Shown here piece by piece: positions 36,491 through 44,406 of a DNA stretch of 64,000 bases (position 1 is its first letter; each line of letters opens with the position of its first letter). Position numbers and translations under genes: made by a program. The stretch spans positions 558,001-622,000 of the forward strand of contig NZ_LOKZ01000001.1 in the NCBI RefSeq assembly GCF_002211365.1, read 5' to 3'. The stretch is from Rhizobium sp. R711 (lineage in GTDB: Bacteria > Pseudomonadota > Alphaproteobacteria > Rhizobiales > Rhizobiaceae). The notes under the pieces were generated by a model that saw nothing but the letters and a program-made list of their open reading frames with translations, had not been told where the DNA came from and searched no databases.

Positions 36491-36946
36491 ATGGACGAAA
36501 AGGACAGGCAGATCATTTGGGCGCTGCAAGGAGAGGGCCGGCTTTCCAACCAGGAGCTCTCCGAAAAGGTTGCGCTCTCGCCGTCGCCCTGCTTGAGGCG
36601 GCTCCGCCTTCTCGAAGAGGCCAAGATCATCAAGGGTTATACGGCGATCGTCGACGAGGAGGCCTATGGCCTGCCGATCACGGCCTTCGTCCGGATCAGG
36701 CTCGAGCGTCATTCCGAAGCCTCCGTCGCGGCCTTCGAACGCAAGGTGCGGATGATCGACAATATCCAGGATTGCTATGTAATGACCGGCGAAGCCGACT
36801 ATCTCCTCAGGGTCCTGGTCGAAAGCCTCAAGGACTACGAGCAGTTCGTCCGGCATCAGTTGCACAGCATCGAAGGTATTGCTGCGATCGATACGAGCTT
36901 TGCCTACGGAACGGTCAAGAGAGCATCAGTCTTTCCCAAGCTGTGA
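36491..36946 (+). CDS. Lrp/AsnC-family transcriptional regulator
   Basis: A 151-residue protein. Residues about 1-60 are an AsnC-type helix-turn-helix (LSNQELSEKVALSPSPCLRRL). Residues about 65-145 form the RAM ligand-binding beta-alpha sandwich (ITAFVRIRLERH, then CYVMTGEADYLLRVL and the G-x-x-x-x-D-T-S strand). It starts at ATG 36491 after GGGGCG. Divergence from the DMT exporter and aminotransferase suggests it senses an amino acid and controls them. Confidence 0.92.
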   Translation: MDEKDRQIIWALQGEGRLSNQELSEKVALSPSPCLRRLRLLEEAKIIKGYTAIVDEEAYGLPITAFVRIRLERHSEASVAAFERKVRMIDNIQDCYVMTGEADYLLRVLVESLKDYEQFVRHQLHSIEGIAAIDTSFAYGTVKRASVFPKL

Positions 36947-37040
36947 CCAAATCCCGAGGCACCGCAAACGATCTCTTGATCGGGATCGGCAGGCGGACAG
37001 TTCACTGCGTGATCCGGCTCGGCCCATGGCGCGAATGACA

Positions 37041-37279
37041 CATTGAACGTGACAACCCGAAGGCGGGCGGTTCACGTCGACGAGGAAATCGCGCGAACCG
37101 TCCGTCGCCTCCTTGATTTTCTCGAAAGCGGTCGACCTGGCCGAATTGAGGGAACGCGCGAACTGGTAATTCCGCGCACACCATACATCGCAGCCTACAT
37201 GCTAATGGCGGATCGGATACGCATTCTTTGTATTTTGCATGGCGCCCAGATTTGGCCCTTCGAGTTCGGGGACGAGTAA
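37041..37279 (+). pseudogene. Degenerate ParE/RelE-type toxin, copy 2
   Basis: The frame HVDEEIARTVRRLLD through GTRELVIPRTPYIAAY to GAQIWPFEFGDE and a TAA is intact for the C-terminal two thirds of a ParE toxin. The N-terminus is gone before CATTGAACG, and one extra G (AAGGCGGGCGG versus AAGGCGGCGG in copy 1) breaks the frame just after it. Together copies 1 and 2 define the intact sequence. It is a truncated, non-functional relic. Confidence 0.75.
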
Positions 37280-37297
37280 GCGCGCCAACGGCGCATG
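37041..37297. repeat. Inverted repeat copy 2 (decayed parE segment)
   Basis: Partner of 29107-29361, in opposite orientation. Similarity begins abruptly at CATTGAACG and ends at GGCGCATG, so both copies probably descend from one toxin-antitoxin locus, with this one truncated at its 5' end. Confidence 0.75.
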
Positions 37298-37356
37298 CGA
37301 CCGGAGACCTCTTGCGCTTTTGCCATCGGCAGTAGAGAATCTCGCGCATTGCGGTA

Positions 37357-38292
37357 TTGGTAATTGCAGAACACAAAGGGCAGATTGCCTTGATCATTCC
37401 TGAACAGCTCGATCATCTCCCCGACAAGAAGCGCCGTGAGCTTGCCCGCGTCGTTGAGATCATCTTCGAGGAGTTCGAGGACGCCCAGAAGCACAAGCTG
37501 TCGGACAAAGCCCGCGCCGGCCGCATCCTGAAACTGATCCTGTTTGGCAGCTATTCGCGCGGCGATTGGGTCGAGGATCGTGACAGCGGCTATCGTTCCG
37601 ATTACGACCTGCTGGCCGTCGTCAACGTGGAGAGCTTCGCCGAGGAGAACGACGTCTGGCAGACGATCGACGATCGGCTGACACGGGAGTTCGCCGTCAC
37701 CGGCCATCTTAAGACACCGGCCAAGGTGATTGCCCATAGCCTGGCCGATGTCAACGACAAGCTTTCGCGGGGACTGCCGTTCTTCATGGACATCGCCCGT
37801 GACGGGATCATGCTCTATGAAGCGCCCGGCCATCCGCTGGCCGCGCCGAAACCGCTGACACCGGAGGCGGCGCGCGCGGAAGCGCAGCGGCATTTCGAGC
37901 AGTGGTTCCAGCTATCGGCAGACGCACTCAAAGTTGCTGAATTTAGTCTCTCCAACGACATCTGGCGTCACGGCGCCTTCATGCTGCATCAGGCGACGGA
38001 GGAAGCGTATCATTGTGCCCTCCTCGTACTCACGCTCTACTCCCCGAAGTCGCACCGGCTGAGCGTGCTTCGCACGCATGCCGAACGGGTCGAGCCGCGG
38101 CTGATCGAGGCATGGCCGCGCGACAGCAAGTTTGCCAGGCGCTGCTTTACCCGGCTCGACCGCGCTTACGTCGATGCCCGTTATTCGCCGCATTACGAGA
38201 TCACCAGCGAGGAGCTGGCCTGGCTGGTCGAGCGGATCAAGGTGCTGCAGGCTCTCGTCAAGGATGTCTGTGAAGCGCGCCTGCGCAGTTAA
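37357..38292 (+). CDS. Nucleotidyltransferase-HEPN fusion protein (MNT-HEPN type)
   Basis: A 311-residue protein joining two domains usually encoded separately. Residues about 40-150 are a minimal nucleotidyltransferase with GSYSRGDWVED (Gly64-Ser65) and Asp82/Asp84 in SDYDLL. Residues about 175-300 are a HEPN helical domain with the motif ARYSPHY (R-x-x-x-H), the nuclease-like site. MNT-HEPN pairs act as toxin-antitoxin systems in which the MNT AMPylates the HEPN. No ATG is available near the start; TTG 37357 is used, and the decayed ParE copy ends just upstream. The start may have been altered. Confidence 0.82.
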   Translation: MVIAEHKGQIALIIPEQLDHLPDKKRRELARVVEIIFEEFEDAQKHKLSDKARAGRILKLILFGSYSRGDWVEDRDSGYRSDYDLLAVVNVESFAEENDVWQTIDDRLTREFAVTGHLKTPAKVIAHSLADVNDKLSRGLPFFMDIARDGIMLYEAPGHPLAAPKPLTPEAARAEAQRHFEQWFQLSADALKVAEFSLSNDIWRHGAFMLHQATEEAYHCALLVLTLYSPKSHRLSVLRTHAERVEPRLIEAWPRDSKFARRCFTRLDRAYVDARYSPHYEITSEELAWLVERIKVLQALVKDVCEARLRS

Positions 38293-38512
38293 AGCCGGTC
38301 AGGAGAAGTCGGACGACGGCGGCGTTGCCGGCAGATGGGCCGCCGCCGGATAGGATTGTGAGCTGCTACCCCGCTCCCTCGCCGTCGATGCAATCCAGTC
38401 TTTGCGGAGCCGTTGTCCAGCGGGTCTTATGCCGCAAACCAGCAGCCACGCGGCCGAGAGTTGCCAAGTGAAAGCCGCTCCAACGGCTTCCTGTTTCTTC
38501 CCCGAAAGGACA

Positions 38513-39157
38513 CTACCAGCGCAGGTAACGACGTCCAATCAGGCTGCCGATTGCGGTCACGGCCGCGATTGCAATCGTGTACCAGGTTGCGACGAAAAGC
38601 GGGCTGTCGTCCGGGCAATGCCAGGCGTAGAGCGCCGCCGCGATGCCGCCTGCCGCAAGGCCGGCTGCCGCGCCCGCGAGCGAGGGGCGTTTCGGTGCGC
38701 CGTTTCGCAAGGCGAGCATGAAGCCTGCCAACGGTGCCAGCGACAACAGCGGAATGAACATCAGGCAGAAGCGGGCATTGTTGCCGACAAGGCTCGTTTC
38801 CCAGGCAGCAGACGGGATCACGTTCATCTCTGCTGTAACCGCTGCGATCAGGAGCGCAAGCGGCAGCAGCAGCGCTGCGACGCTTTCCTTCATCGCAACA
38901 CCGGGACGGCCGATGCGGAACACGACGATGCAGGCAGTCACGGCAAGCACGAGGGTGAAGCCGATCTTGAAGAGCACACGCGCGGTTTCGAAGATGCTCC
39001 ACATGTCGTGACGGATACCGATCGTCGACAAAAGAATGCCGCCTGACAGGACAACGCCAGCGACGAGCGCGAGGGCAAGAACGCGCCCCAACCGGGTGCG
39101 AACCGGAGCATCTTGCGCCAAAAGGTTGATCAGGTCATTCGTCTTCACGTGTTTCAC
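38513..39157 (-). CDS. NrsF-like anti-sigma factor (DUF1109), six TM
   Basis: A 214-residue inner-membrane protein with about six hydrophobic helices (for example LALALVAGVVLSGGILL and AALLLPLALLIAAVTAEM) and a short cytosolic N-terminus (MKHVKTNDLINLLAQDA). It matches DUF1109/NrsF, the anti-sigma partner of SigF in Caulobacter. It overlaps the ECF sigma gene by 23 bases, indicating coupled translation. Its role would be to hold the sigma factor at the membrane until a metal or redox signal appears. Confidence 0.87.
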   Translation of the reverse strand: MKHVKTNDLINLLAQDAPVRTRLGRVLALALVAGVVLSGGILLSTIGIRHDMWSIFETARVLFKIGFTLVLAVTACIVVFRIGRPGVAMKESVAALLLPLALLIAAVTAEMNVIPSAAWETSLVGNNARFCLMFIPLLSLAPLAGFMLALRNGAPKRPSLAGAAAGLAAGGIAAALYAWHCPDDSPLFVATWYTIAIAAVTAIGSLIGRRYLRW

Positions 39158-39707
39158 TCCGATAAAGGGCCGCCAGCGACTTCAGCGCACGATGCAGCGC
39201 GACGCGCACGGCCCCTTCAGTCATTTTCAGCCGCTCGGCTGTTTCGCGCACGCCGGCGCCTTGCAGCGATATCGAACGGACAATGTCACGCTGGGGATCC
39301 TTCAAACGCTCCAGCAGGTGATCGGCATCCAGTCGATCCATGGCATCAGTCTGCTCCTCGGCCTCCAGCGTGTCGATTACGTCTTCCACCGGTACGTTCA
39401 CATGCCGCCCGCGACGGCGAAGGCTATCGATCAGCTTGTTGCGCACGATGGCCGATAGCCACGGGCCGATCGGGCGCGACGGATCCCAGCTGCCGCGCTT
39501 AAGATGGACCGCAAGCAGCACCTCCTGCACCACGTCCTCGGCCTCGCTTGCCGGGGCGCCAAGCTGGTCACATCGCCTGCGGGCCATGGCGCGCAGATGC
39601 GGCGTGACGGCGGCGAGAAAGCGGTGATAGGCCAGCGTATCGCCCTTGAGAGCGTCACGCATCCACTCTGCCCACTCCTCTTCACGCGTCGAATGCCTCA
39701 CCCGCAT
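39135..39707 (-). CDS. ECF RNA polymerase sigma factor (SigF-like)
   Basis: A 190-residue sigma factor with regions 2 (residues about 25-95; EAEDVVQEVLLAVHLKRGSWD) and 4 (about 130-180; SLQGAGVRETAERLKM and VRVALHRALKSL). It overlaps the NrsF-like gene and is divergent from the bufferin-type operon. In Caulobacter the SigF-NrsF pair controls operons of the same content, so the downstream bufA-B-C-doxX genes are the likely targets. The ATG at 39707 is used; M16 at 39662 is an alternative, since a candidate promoter lies only 8 bases upstream. Confidence 0.9.
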   Translation of the reverse strand: MRVRHSTREEEWAEWMRDALKGDTLAYHRFLAAVTPHLRAMARRRCDQLGAPASEAEDVVQEVLLAVHLKRGSWDPSRPIGPWLSAIVRNKLIDSLRRRGRHVNVPVEDVIDTLEAEEQTDAMDRLDADHLLERLKDPQRDIVRSISLQGAGVRETAERLKMTEGAVRVALHRALKSLAALYRSETREDE

Positions 39708-39714
39708 TATCCTC

Positions 39715-39740
39715 TACGGATTGTCACACGTTTTTGTTAC
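39715..39740 (-). promoter_or_regulatory. Candidate SigF-type promoter of the sigma-nrsF operon
   Basis: On the minus strand GTAACA (39740-39735) and CGTA (39718-39715) are separated by 16 bases, similar to the GTAAC/CGT-type promoters used by SigF in Caulobacter. It precedes the sigma gene closely and suggests autoregulation. A GTAACA at 39855-39860 before bufA has a CGTA only 9 bases away, so that pair is not a normal promoter. Confidence 0.4.
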
Positions 39741-39923
39741 CGGCGTCGGACACCATTTTTCGATCCGGCCGGAAAGCTTTGGTTCGCGAGCGTTTTCTCT
39801 CGCAATCGAGGGCGCGGCAAGATGGGGCCGCGCAAAAAAATCACGACGGCGGCTGTAACAACCGGCCTCCGTAGACCCCAGTGCAAGCCAATCACGGCTT
39901 GTCCTTCAAACGGAGATGGACTC

Positions 39924-40193
39924 ATGAAAAACAGCATCATCGCCTTGGCTCTCGCAGGTTCACTGGCTTCTGCGCTTGCAACGATTAATGCACCGGTAGC
40001 TTCGGCCGCCGACTCCAAGGAAAAGTGCTACGGTGTGGCTCTCAAGGGCCAGAACGACTGCGCTGCCGGCAAGCATGATTGTGCCGGCAAGTCGACCATG
40101 AGCTACGACAAGGCTTCCTTCAAGCTCGTCCCCACCGGCACTTGCACGTCGATGAAAACCCCGAAGGGCCACGGCTCGCTGATGCCGGCCTGA
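39924..40193 (+). CDS. bufA: Bufferin-type precursor peptide 1 (DUF2282)
   Basis: An 89-residue exported precursor. Residues 1-28 form a signal peptide ending ASAAD. The core holds four Cys at 35, 46, 53 and 74, in the DUF2282 pattern [16 protein letters not shown]. Bufferins are precursors whose Cys residues are converted to thiooxazole-type groups by a DUF692 oxygenase, giving a copper-binding peptide. It starts after CGGAGATGGACTC. A second precursor follows 42 bases on. The modification is inferred from gene content. Confidence 0.88.
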   Translation: MKNSIIALALAGSLASALATINAPVASAADSKEKCYGVALKGQNDCAAGKHDCAGKSTMSYDKASFKLVPTGTCTSMKTPKGHGSLMPA

Positions 40194-40235
40194 TTGCTCG
40201 TCGACGTCACTCAGTTTCAAGGACCGGAGATCATC

Positions 40236-40520
40236 ATGTCCAATATTTCAGCAACCGTCTTTGCCGCTTCGGTGGCGACCGCCTTGTCCCTGATCGGCAC
40301 CGTAGAAGTTTCCGCTGCCGATACCTCGAAGGAGAAGTGCTATGGAATCGCCCTCAAAGGGCAAAACGACTGCGCGGCCGGGCCTGGCACGACATGCGCG
40401 GGCACATCCAAGGTCGACTTTCAACAGAACTCCTGGAAGCTCGTTCCCACGGGTACGTGCGTTTCGATGAAGACGCCGAACGGCCACGGCTCGCTGACGC
40501 AAGGTCCAGCTCCGGCCTGA
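40236..40520 (+). CDS. bufA: Bufferin-type precursor peptide 2 (DUF2282)
   Basis: A 94-residue paralogue of the preceding gene. It has a signal peptide (residues 1-27) and Cys at 35, 46, 54 and 75 in the same [16 protein letters not shown] context. The sequences are close but differ in the loop between Cys46 and the third Cys and in the tail, so it is a diverged tandem duplicate. GGAGATCATC precedes the ATG at 40236. Having two precursors with one maturation pair suggests either dose or two metal specificities. Confidence 0.88.
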   Translation: MSNISATVFAASVATALSLIGTVEVSAADTSKEKCYGIALKGQNDCAAGPGTTCAGTSKVDFQQNSWKLVPTGTCVSMKTPNGHGSLTQGPAPA

Positions 40521-40592
40521 CCTGACGCCGATCAATCGACAGCGACACGGGTGGTTCGTGTCGCTGTCCTAACGAAGTCTGGGAGATCAGCC

Positions 40593-41447
40593 ATGAAGCC
40601 GTCCAAACTGCCGCGCCGCGCTGGCGTGGGTTTCAAGCCGGAACACTTCACCAGTATTAACGCCCGCCGCCAGCCGATCGGCTTCTTCGAAGTACACGCC
40701 GAAAATTACATGGGAGCGGGTGGCCCGCCGCACGCGCAGTTGGGTCGGCTGAGAGAAGATTACGCATTGTCGGTCCACGGCGTCGGCCTGTCGATCGGAT
40801 CGATGCAGCCGCTCGACCGGGATCATCTTAGCCGCGTGAAGGCGCTCTGCGATCGCTACGAGCCTGAGAGCTTTTCCGAGCATCTCGCCTGGTCGACGCA
40901 TGACGATGTCTTTTTGAACGATCTGCTCCCCTTGCCCTACACTGAGACGACGCTTGCGCGCGTTGTCGAACATATCGACGAAGTACAAAGCGTGCTGAAG
41001 CGGCAGATGCTGCTCGAAAACCCGGCGACCTACCTGCTTTTCGAAGAGAGCACCATCGAGGAGACGGCCTTCCTCGAAGAAATTGCGCGTCGCACCGGCT
41101 GCGGTCTCCTCCTGGACGTCAACAACGTCTTTGTCGCCTCCACCAACCATCACACGAGCCCTTTCGACTACCTGTCCCGCTTCCCGGTTAAACGGGTGCG
41201 CGAAATCCACTTGAGCGGCCACTCCGAAACCGTCGATGAACTCGGCGCTACGCTGCTGATCGATTCACACGATACCCCCGTCAAAGATCCCGTCTGGGCG
41301 CTTTACGAGGAGCTGGTTGCCCGAACCGGGCCCATCGCAAGCCTCGTCGAATGGGACAATGACGTGCCGGATTGGCCAGTGCTGCGGGCCGAGGCCGAGG
41401 CTGCGGATGCAATCTTGCGCCGGGCCGCCGATCGCCGTGCGGCATAG
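40593..41447 (+). CDS. bufB: DUF692 multinuclear non-heme iron oxygenase (MNIO)
   Basis: A 284-residue TIM-barrel enzyme of the MbnB/DUF692 class. [15 protein letters not shown] is the first strand. Metal-ligand candidates include the HAENY strand, [23 protein letters not shown] with [10 protein letters not shown], and the HLSGHSE and DSHD segments. These enzymes oxidatively modify Cys in partner peptides. It starts after GGGAGATCAGCC and is 10 bases before bufC. With bufA and bufC this is a complete bufferin maturation set. MbnB-type chemistry in methanobactin is the best-known relative. Confidence 0.92.
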   Translation: MKPSKLPRRAGVGFKPEHFTSINARRQPIGFFEVHAENYMGAGGPPHAQLGRLREDYALSVHGVGLSIGSMQPLDRDHLSRVKALCDRYEPESFSEHLAWSTHDDVFLNDLLPLPYTETTLARVVEHIDEVQSVLKRQMLLENPATYLLFEESTIEETAFLEEIARRTGCGLLLDVNNVFVASTNHHTSPFDYLSRFPVKRVREIHLSGHSETVDELGATLLIDSHDTPVKDPVWALYEELVARTGPIASLVEWDNDVPDWPVLRAEAEAADAILRRAADRRAA

Positions 41448-41457
41448 GAGCTCGACC

Positions 41458-42213
41458 ATGTCTCTCTCCACACAGACGATGTTCGCACAGGCTCTGACAA
41501 CGCCCGAGACAGGCATCCCGCAAGGTCTCGCCGCATGGAGCGGAGGGACATGCGAGCGTCGCTTCAATGTCTATCGCAACAATGTCACCGTCGGATTGCT
41601 GGGTGCGCTCGCTTCCCGCTTTCCGGTTGCGGAGAAAATCGTTGGCGAAGGGTTCTTTGCGGCGATGGCATCCGAATTCGTTCGCCATCACCCACCGCGC
41701 TCGCCGCTGCTTTTGTCCTACGGGGACGAGTTTGCGGAATTCGTGGCGTCGTTCGAGCCGGCAGCGGCCGTCGCATACCTGCCGGATGTCATTCGCCTCG
41801 AACGTGCGCGCAGCCGGGCCTACCATGCCGCCGATGCGACACCGCTGGACCCCAATAGCCTGGCCACAACCGATCCGGCGAAGCTCGGGGATCTCGTTTT
41901 CGACCCACATCCGGCGATGTCAGTCCTGCGTTCGCCTCATCCGGTGGTGACGATCTGGGCGATGAACGCCGGCGAGATCGAACTCGGGCCGGTTGAAGGC
42001 TGGTGCGGCGAAGATGCGCTGATCGTGCGAGCTCATCTGAGCGTCGAGGTTCACCGGCTGCCGCCTGGTGGCGCCGCCTTTATCGAAGCACTTGCAACAG
42101 GCATGTCGCTTGCCGGTTCGGTCGCGGCGGCAAGCGCTGCGGCTCCTGCGTTCGACCTCTCAGCCAATCTCGCCGGTGCCCTACAAACAGGCGCATTCCG
42201 TTCCGTTCGCTAA
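41458..42213 (+). CDS. bufC: DUF2063 partner protein of the MNIO (BufC/HvfC-like)
   Basis: A 251-residue soluble protein. Residues about 1-95 match the DUF2063 N-terminal domain (FNVYRNNVTVGLLGALASRF and FFAAMASEFVRHHPP), the part that recognises the precursor peptide and brings it to the DUF692 enzyme. The rest is a helical/beta tail. Older annotation calls the family DNA-binding, which is not supported here. AGGAGCTCGACC precedes the ATG. Gene order bufB-bufC is the standard one. Confidence 0.9.
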   Translation: MSLSTQTMFAQALTTPETGIPQGLAAWSGGTCERRFNVYRNNVTVGLLGALASRFPVAEKIVGEGFFAAMASEFVRHHPPRSPLLLSYGDEFAEFVASFEPAAAVAYLPDVIRLERARSRAYHAADATPLDPNSLATTDPAKLGDLVFDPHPAMSVLRSPHPVVTIWAMNAGEIELGPVEGWCGEDALIVRAHLSVEVHRLPPGGAAFIEALATGMSLAGSVAAASAAAPAFDLSANLAGALQTGAFRSVR

Positions 42214-42234
42214 CTCACGTCTGGAGACACGGCC

Positions 42235-42720
42235 ATGTATGATGAAATCACGATGAACCACATGCGGAGGCCGACGAACCCGCAGAAGCTCTACCGCATG
42301 CTGCGGCTGCTCGATCATATCCCACACGACTTCATCGCTCTTATCTCCCGTCTGTCGATCGGGGCCGTCTTCTGGCAATCCGGCCAGACAAAGGTCGAAG
42401 GCTGGCATGTCACCGACAACGCAGTCTACCTGTTCGAGAATGAATACAAGTTGCCGTTCGTCGATCCCTGGATTGCTGCCCATCTGGCGGCATTTGCCGA
42501 ACACTTCTTCCCACTGTTGCTGGTGATCGGTCTGGCAAGCCGCCTTTCCGCCCTTGCCCTTCTTGGGATGACACTGGTGATCGAATTGTTCGTCTACCCC
42601 GGTGCCTGGCCGACACATGGCACCTGGGCCGTCTGCTTCCTCGTGATCATTGCCGGGGGGCCGGGGAGACTATCGATCGACCACATGATCGCGCGCCAGT
42701 TTAGCGACGCCGCCCGATAG
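42235..42720 (+). CDS. DoxX-family membrane protein (HvfX-like)
   Basis: A 161-residue inner-membrane protein with about four helices (for example ISRLSIGAVFWQSG, HFFPLLLVIGLAS, LALLGMTLVIELFVYPG, TWAVCFLVIIAGG). The pattern fits DoxX/SURF4-type proteins found at the end of bufferin and HvfX operons. It starts after CTGGAGACACGG and ends the operon. Its role is probably redox or quinone linked in the membrane, but the exact function is not established. Confidence 0.88.
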   Translation: MYDEITMNHMRRPTNPQKLYRMLRLLDHIPHDFIALISRLSIGAVFWQSGQTKVEGWHVTDNAVYLFENEYKLPFVDPWIAAHLAAFAEHFFPLLLVIGLASRLSALALLGMTLVIELFVYPGAWPTHGTWAVCFLVIIAGGPGRLSIDHMIARQFSDAAR

Positions 42721-42721
42721 C

Positions 42722-43054
42722 TCAGCGGACCGGCTGATAGTGTCCGCGAAGCGGCACCTGTGTCCCGACGCTCTCCAGGCCGTCACGATCGCAGACATAG
42801 ACGAGGGTCGGCAGGCCGCCGGTACGGAAAATCTTGTCGTATCCGCGGCGAAGCGGCCGCGTTTCCGTCCGGCAGTTATATTGTTCCTCGTCCTTCGGCT
42901 CCGGCTTCGCCCTGACGCCCGGCAGGTTCGCGTAGGGATATGCCGATTGAGCCTGAGCTTCTCCGGCGCGCCGCCAGTCCGTGGCGAAGCTCGCTGCTGG
43001 TGCCATGCCTGCGCCAACTGCCACGACCATCAACAACATTCTTGCGAATCGCAT
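42722..43054 (-). CDS. Exported protein of unknown function beside the buf operon
   Basis: A 110-residue protein with a signal peptide (MRFARMLLMVVAVGAGMAPA) and a mature domain with two Cys (YNCRTE and YVCDRDG) separated by about 32 residues. It begins after GGCGAGGCGACAG. It is convergent with the DoxX gene, one base apart. I do not recognise the family. A link to the metal system is only positional. Confidence 0.65.
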   Translation of the reverse strand: MRFARMLLMVVAVGAGMAPAASFATDWRRAGEAQAQSAYPYANLPGVRAKPEPKDEEQYNCRTETRPLRRGYDKIFRTGGLPTLVYVCDRDGLESVGTQVPLRGHYQPVR

Positions 43055-43411
43055 TCTGTCGCCTCGCCGGATCTGGAGCTCGTCATCTCGCATCGATGTA
43101 AGCGCGCCGGCAATCGTTATCAAGCAAGCGCATCCGTCTGTCGACGCCCATCTCGCAAACGTGACTTTGCCGAAGCAGGATCCTTGCCTGGCGCTATCAC
43201 GGCGGGGATACGCGTCTTGACGGCGCAAGCGGAACGGAGTTTTGCGCGCGCTGCCGTAAGTTGATTGCGACGGGGAGACGCCAGCAGCTTGCAAGCTTCT
43301 GACGGTTTTCCTTGCAAATAGTTGCACGAATGAAGGCGCGGCTCTCTATCCGCCGCTTTCGGTTTGATTTAAGCAGGCCGGCCAGCAGGTGCCGCAAGAA
43401 GGACCAAACAG
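43055..43411. other. Intergenic region upstream of purU
   Basis: About 360 bases between the divergent exported-protein gene and purU. No gene or known riboswitch was recognised. It contains both promoters. Confidence 0.4.
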
Positions 43412-44296
43412 ATGACGAGCTATGTATTGACGGTGACGTGCAAGTCGACGCGCGGGATCGTGGCGGCGATTGCGAACTACCTGGCGGAGCAGGGTTGCAA
43501 CATCATCGACTCGTCGCAGTTCGATGACCTCGATACCGGCAAATTCTTCACCCGCGTCAGCTTCATTTCAGAAGAAGGCGTCGGTCTTGCGGCGCTGAAG
43601 GAAGGCTTCAAGCCGGTCGCCGAGACATTCGAAATGGACGCCGAAATCCATGATGGCGCCAGCCGCATGAAGGTGCTCCTGATGGTGTCGCGCTTTGGCC
43701 ACTGTTTGAATGACCTGCTCTACCGTTGGAAAATCGGCGCGCTGCCGATCGAGATTGTCGGCGTGGTCTCCAATCATTTCGATTATCAGAAGGTCGTGGT
43801 GAACCACGATATTCCGTTCCACCACATCAAGGTGACAAAGGAAAACAAGCCGCAGGCGGAGGCCCAGCTCCTCGACCTCGTGGATCAGACCGGCACCGAA
43901 CTGATCGTACTTGCCCGCTACATGCAGGTGCTTTCCGACGCGATGTGCCGCAAGATGTCGGGCCGGATCATCAACATCCATCACTCCTTCCTGCCGAGCT
44001 TCAAGGGTGCCAACCCCTACAAGCAGGCCTACGATCGCGGCGTGAAGCTGATTGGCGCCACGGCTCATTATGTGACGGCCGACCTCGACGAAGGTCCGAT
44101 CATCGAGCAGGATACGGCCCGCATCACCCACGCCCAAAGCGCCGACGATTACGTCTCCATCGGCCGCGATGTGGAGAGCCAGGTTCTGGCCCGCGCCATC
44201 CATGCGCATATCCACCGCCGCGTTTTCCTGAATGGCAACCGCACGATCGTGTTTCCGGCAAGCCCGGGGAGCTACGCCTCCGAGCGCATGGGCTGA
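43412..44296 (+). CDS. purU: Formyltetrahydrofolate deformylase
   Basis: A 294-residue enzyme hydrolysing 10-formyltetrahydrofolate to formate and THF, linked to one-carbon balance and purine synthesis. Residues about 1-80 form an ACT domain (YVLTVTCKSTRGIVAAIANY). Residues about 90-290 are the formyltransferase-like catalytic domain with MLSDAMCRK-like VLSDAMCRKMSGRIINIHHS and PSFKGANPY, where the His and the later Asp in ATAHYVTADLDEGPII are catalytic. AAGGACC precedes the ATG. Length fits E. coli PurU (280). Confidence 0.94.
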   Translation: MTSYVLTVTCKSTRGIVAAIANYLAEQGCNIIDSSQFDDLDTGKFFTRVSFISEEGVGLAALKEGFKPVAETFEMDAEIHDGASRMKVLLMVSRFGHCLNDLLYRWKIGALPIEIVGVVSNHFDYQKVVVNHDIPFHHIKVTKENKPQAEAQLLDLVDQTGTELIVLARYMQVLSDAMCRKMSGRIINIHHSFLPSFKGANPYKQAYDRGVKLIGATAHYVTADLDEGPIIEQDTARITHAQSADDYVSIGRDVESQVLARAIHAHIHRRVFLNGNRTIVFPASPGSYASERMG

Positions 44297-44406
44297 TCGC
44301 TGACAGCGGCTATGCCGTTGAACGAATGAGATCTCCTCGCTTGCCGGTGGCACGGATTCGATTATCTGCTTAGTCTGCAAAATCGAATCATGCCGCGGGG
44401 GATGCC

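Noticed and set aside
38318..38347. GGCGGCG/CGCCGCC hairpin after the MNT-HEPN gene as a terminator
   Set aside because: There is no T-run and such GC stems are common by chance in this composition.
39855..39873. GTAACA with CGTA as a promoter for bufA
   Set aside because: The 9-base spacer is too short for a -35/-10 pair, so it is not listed as a promoter.
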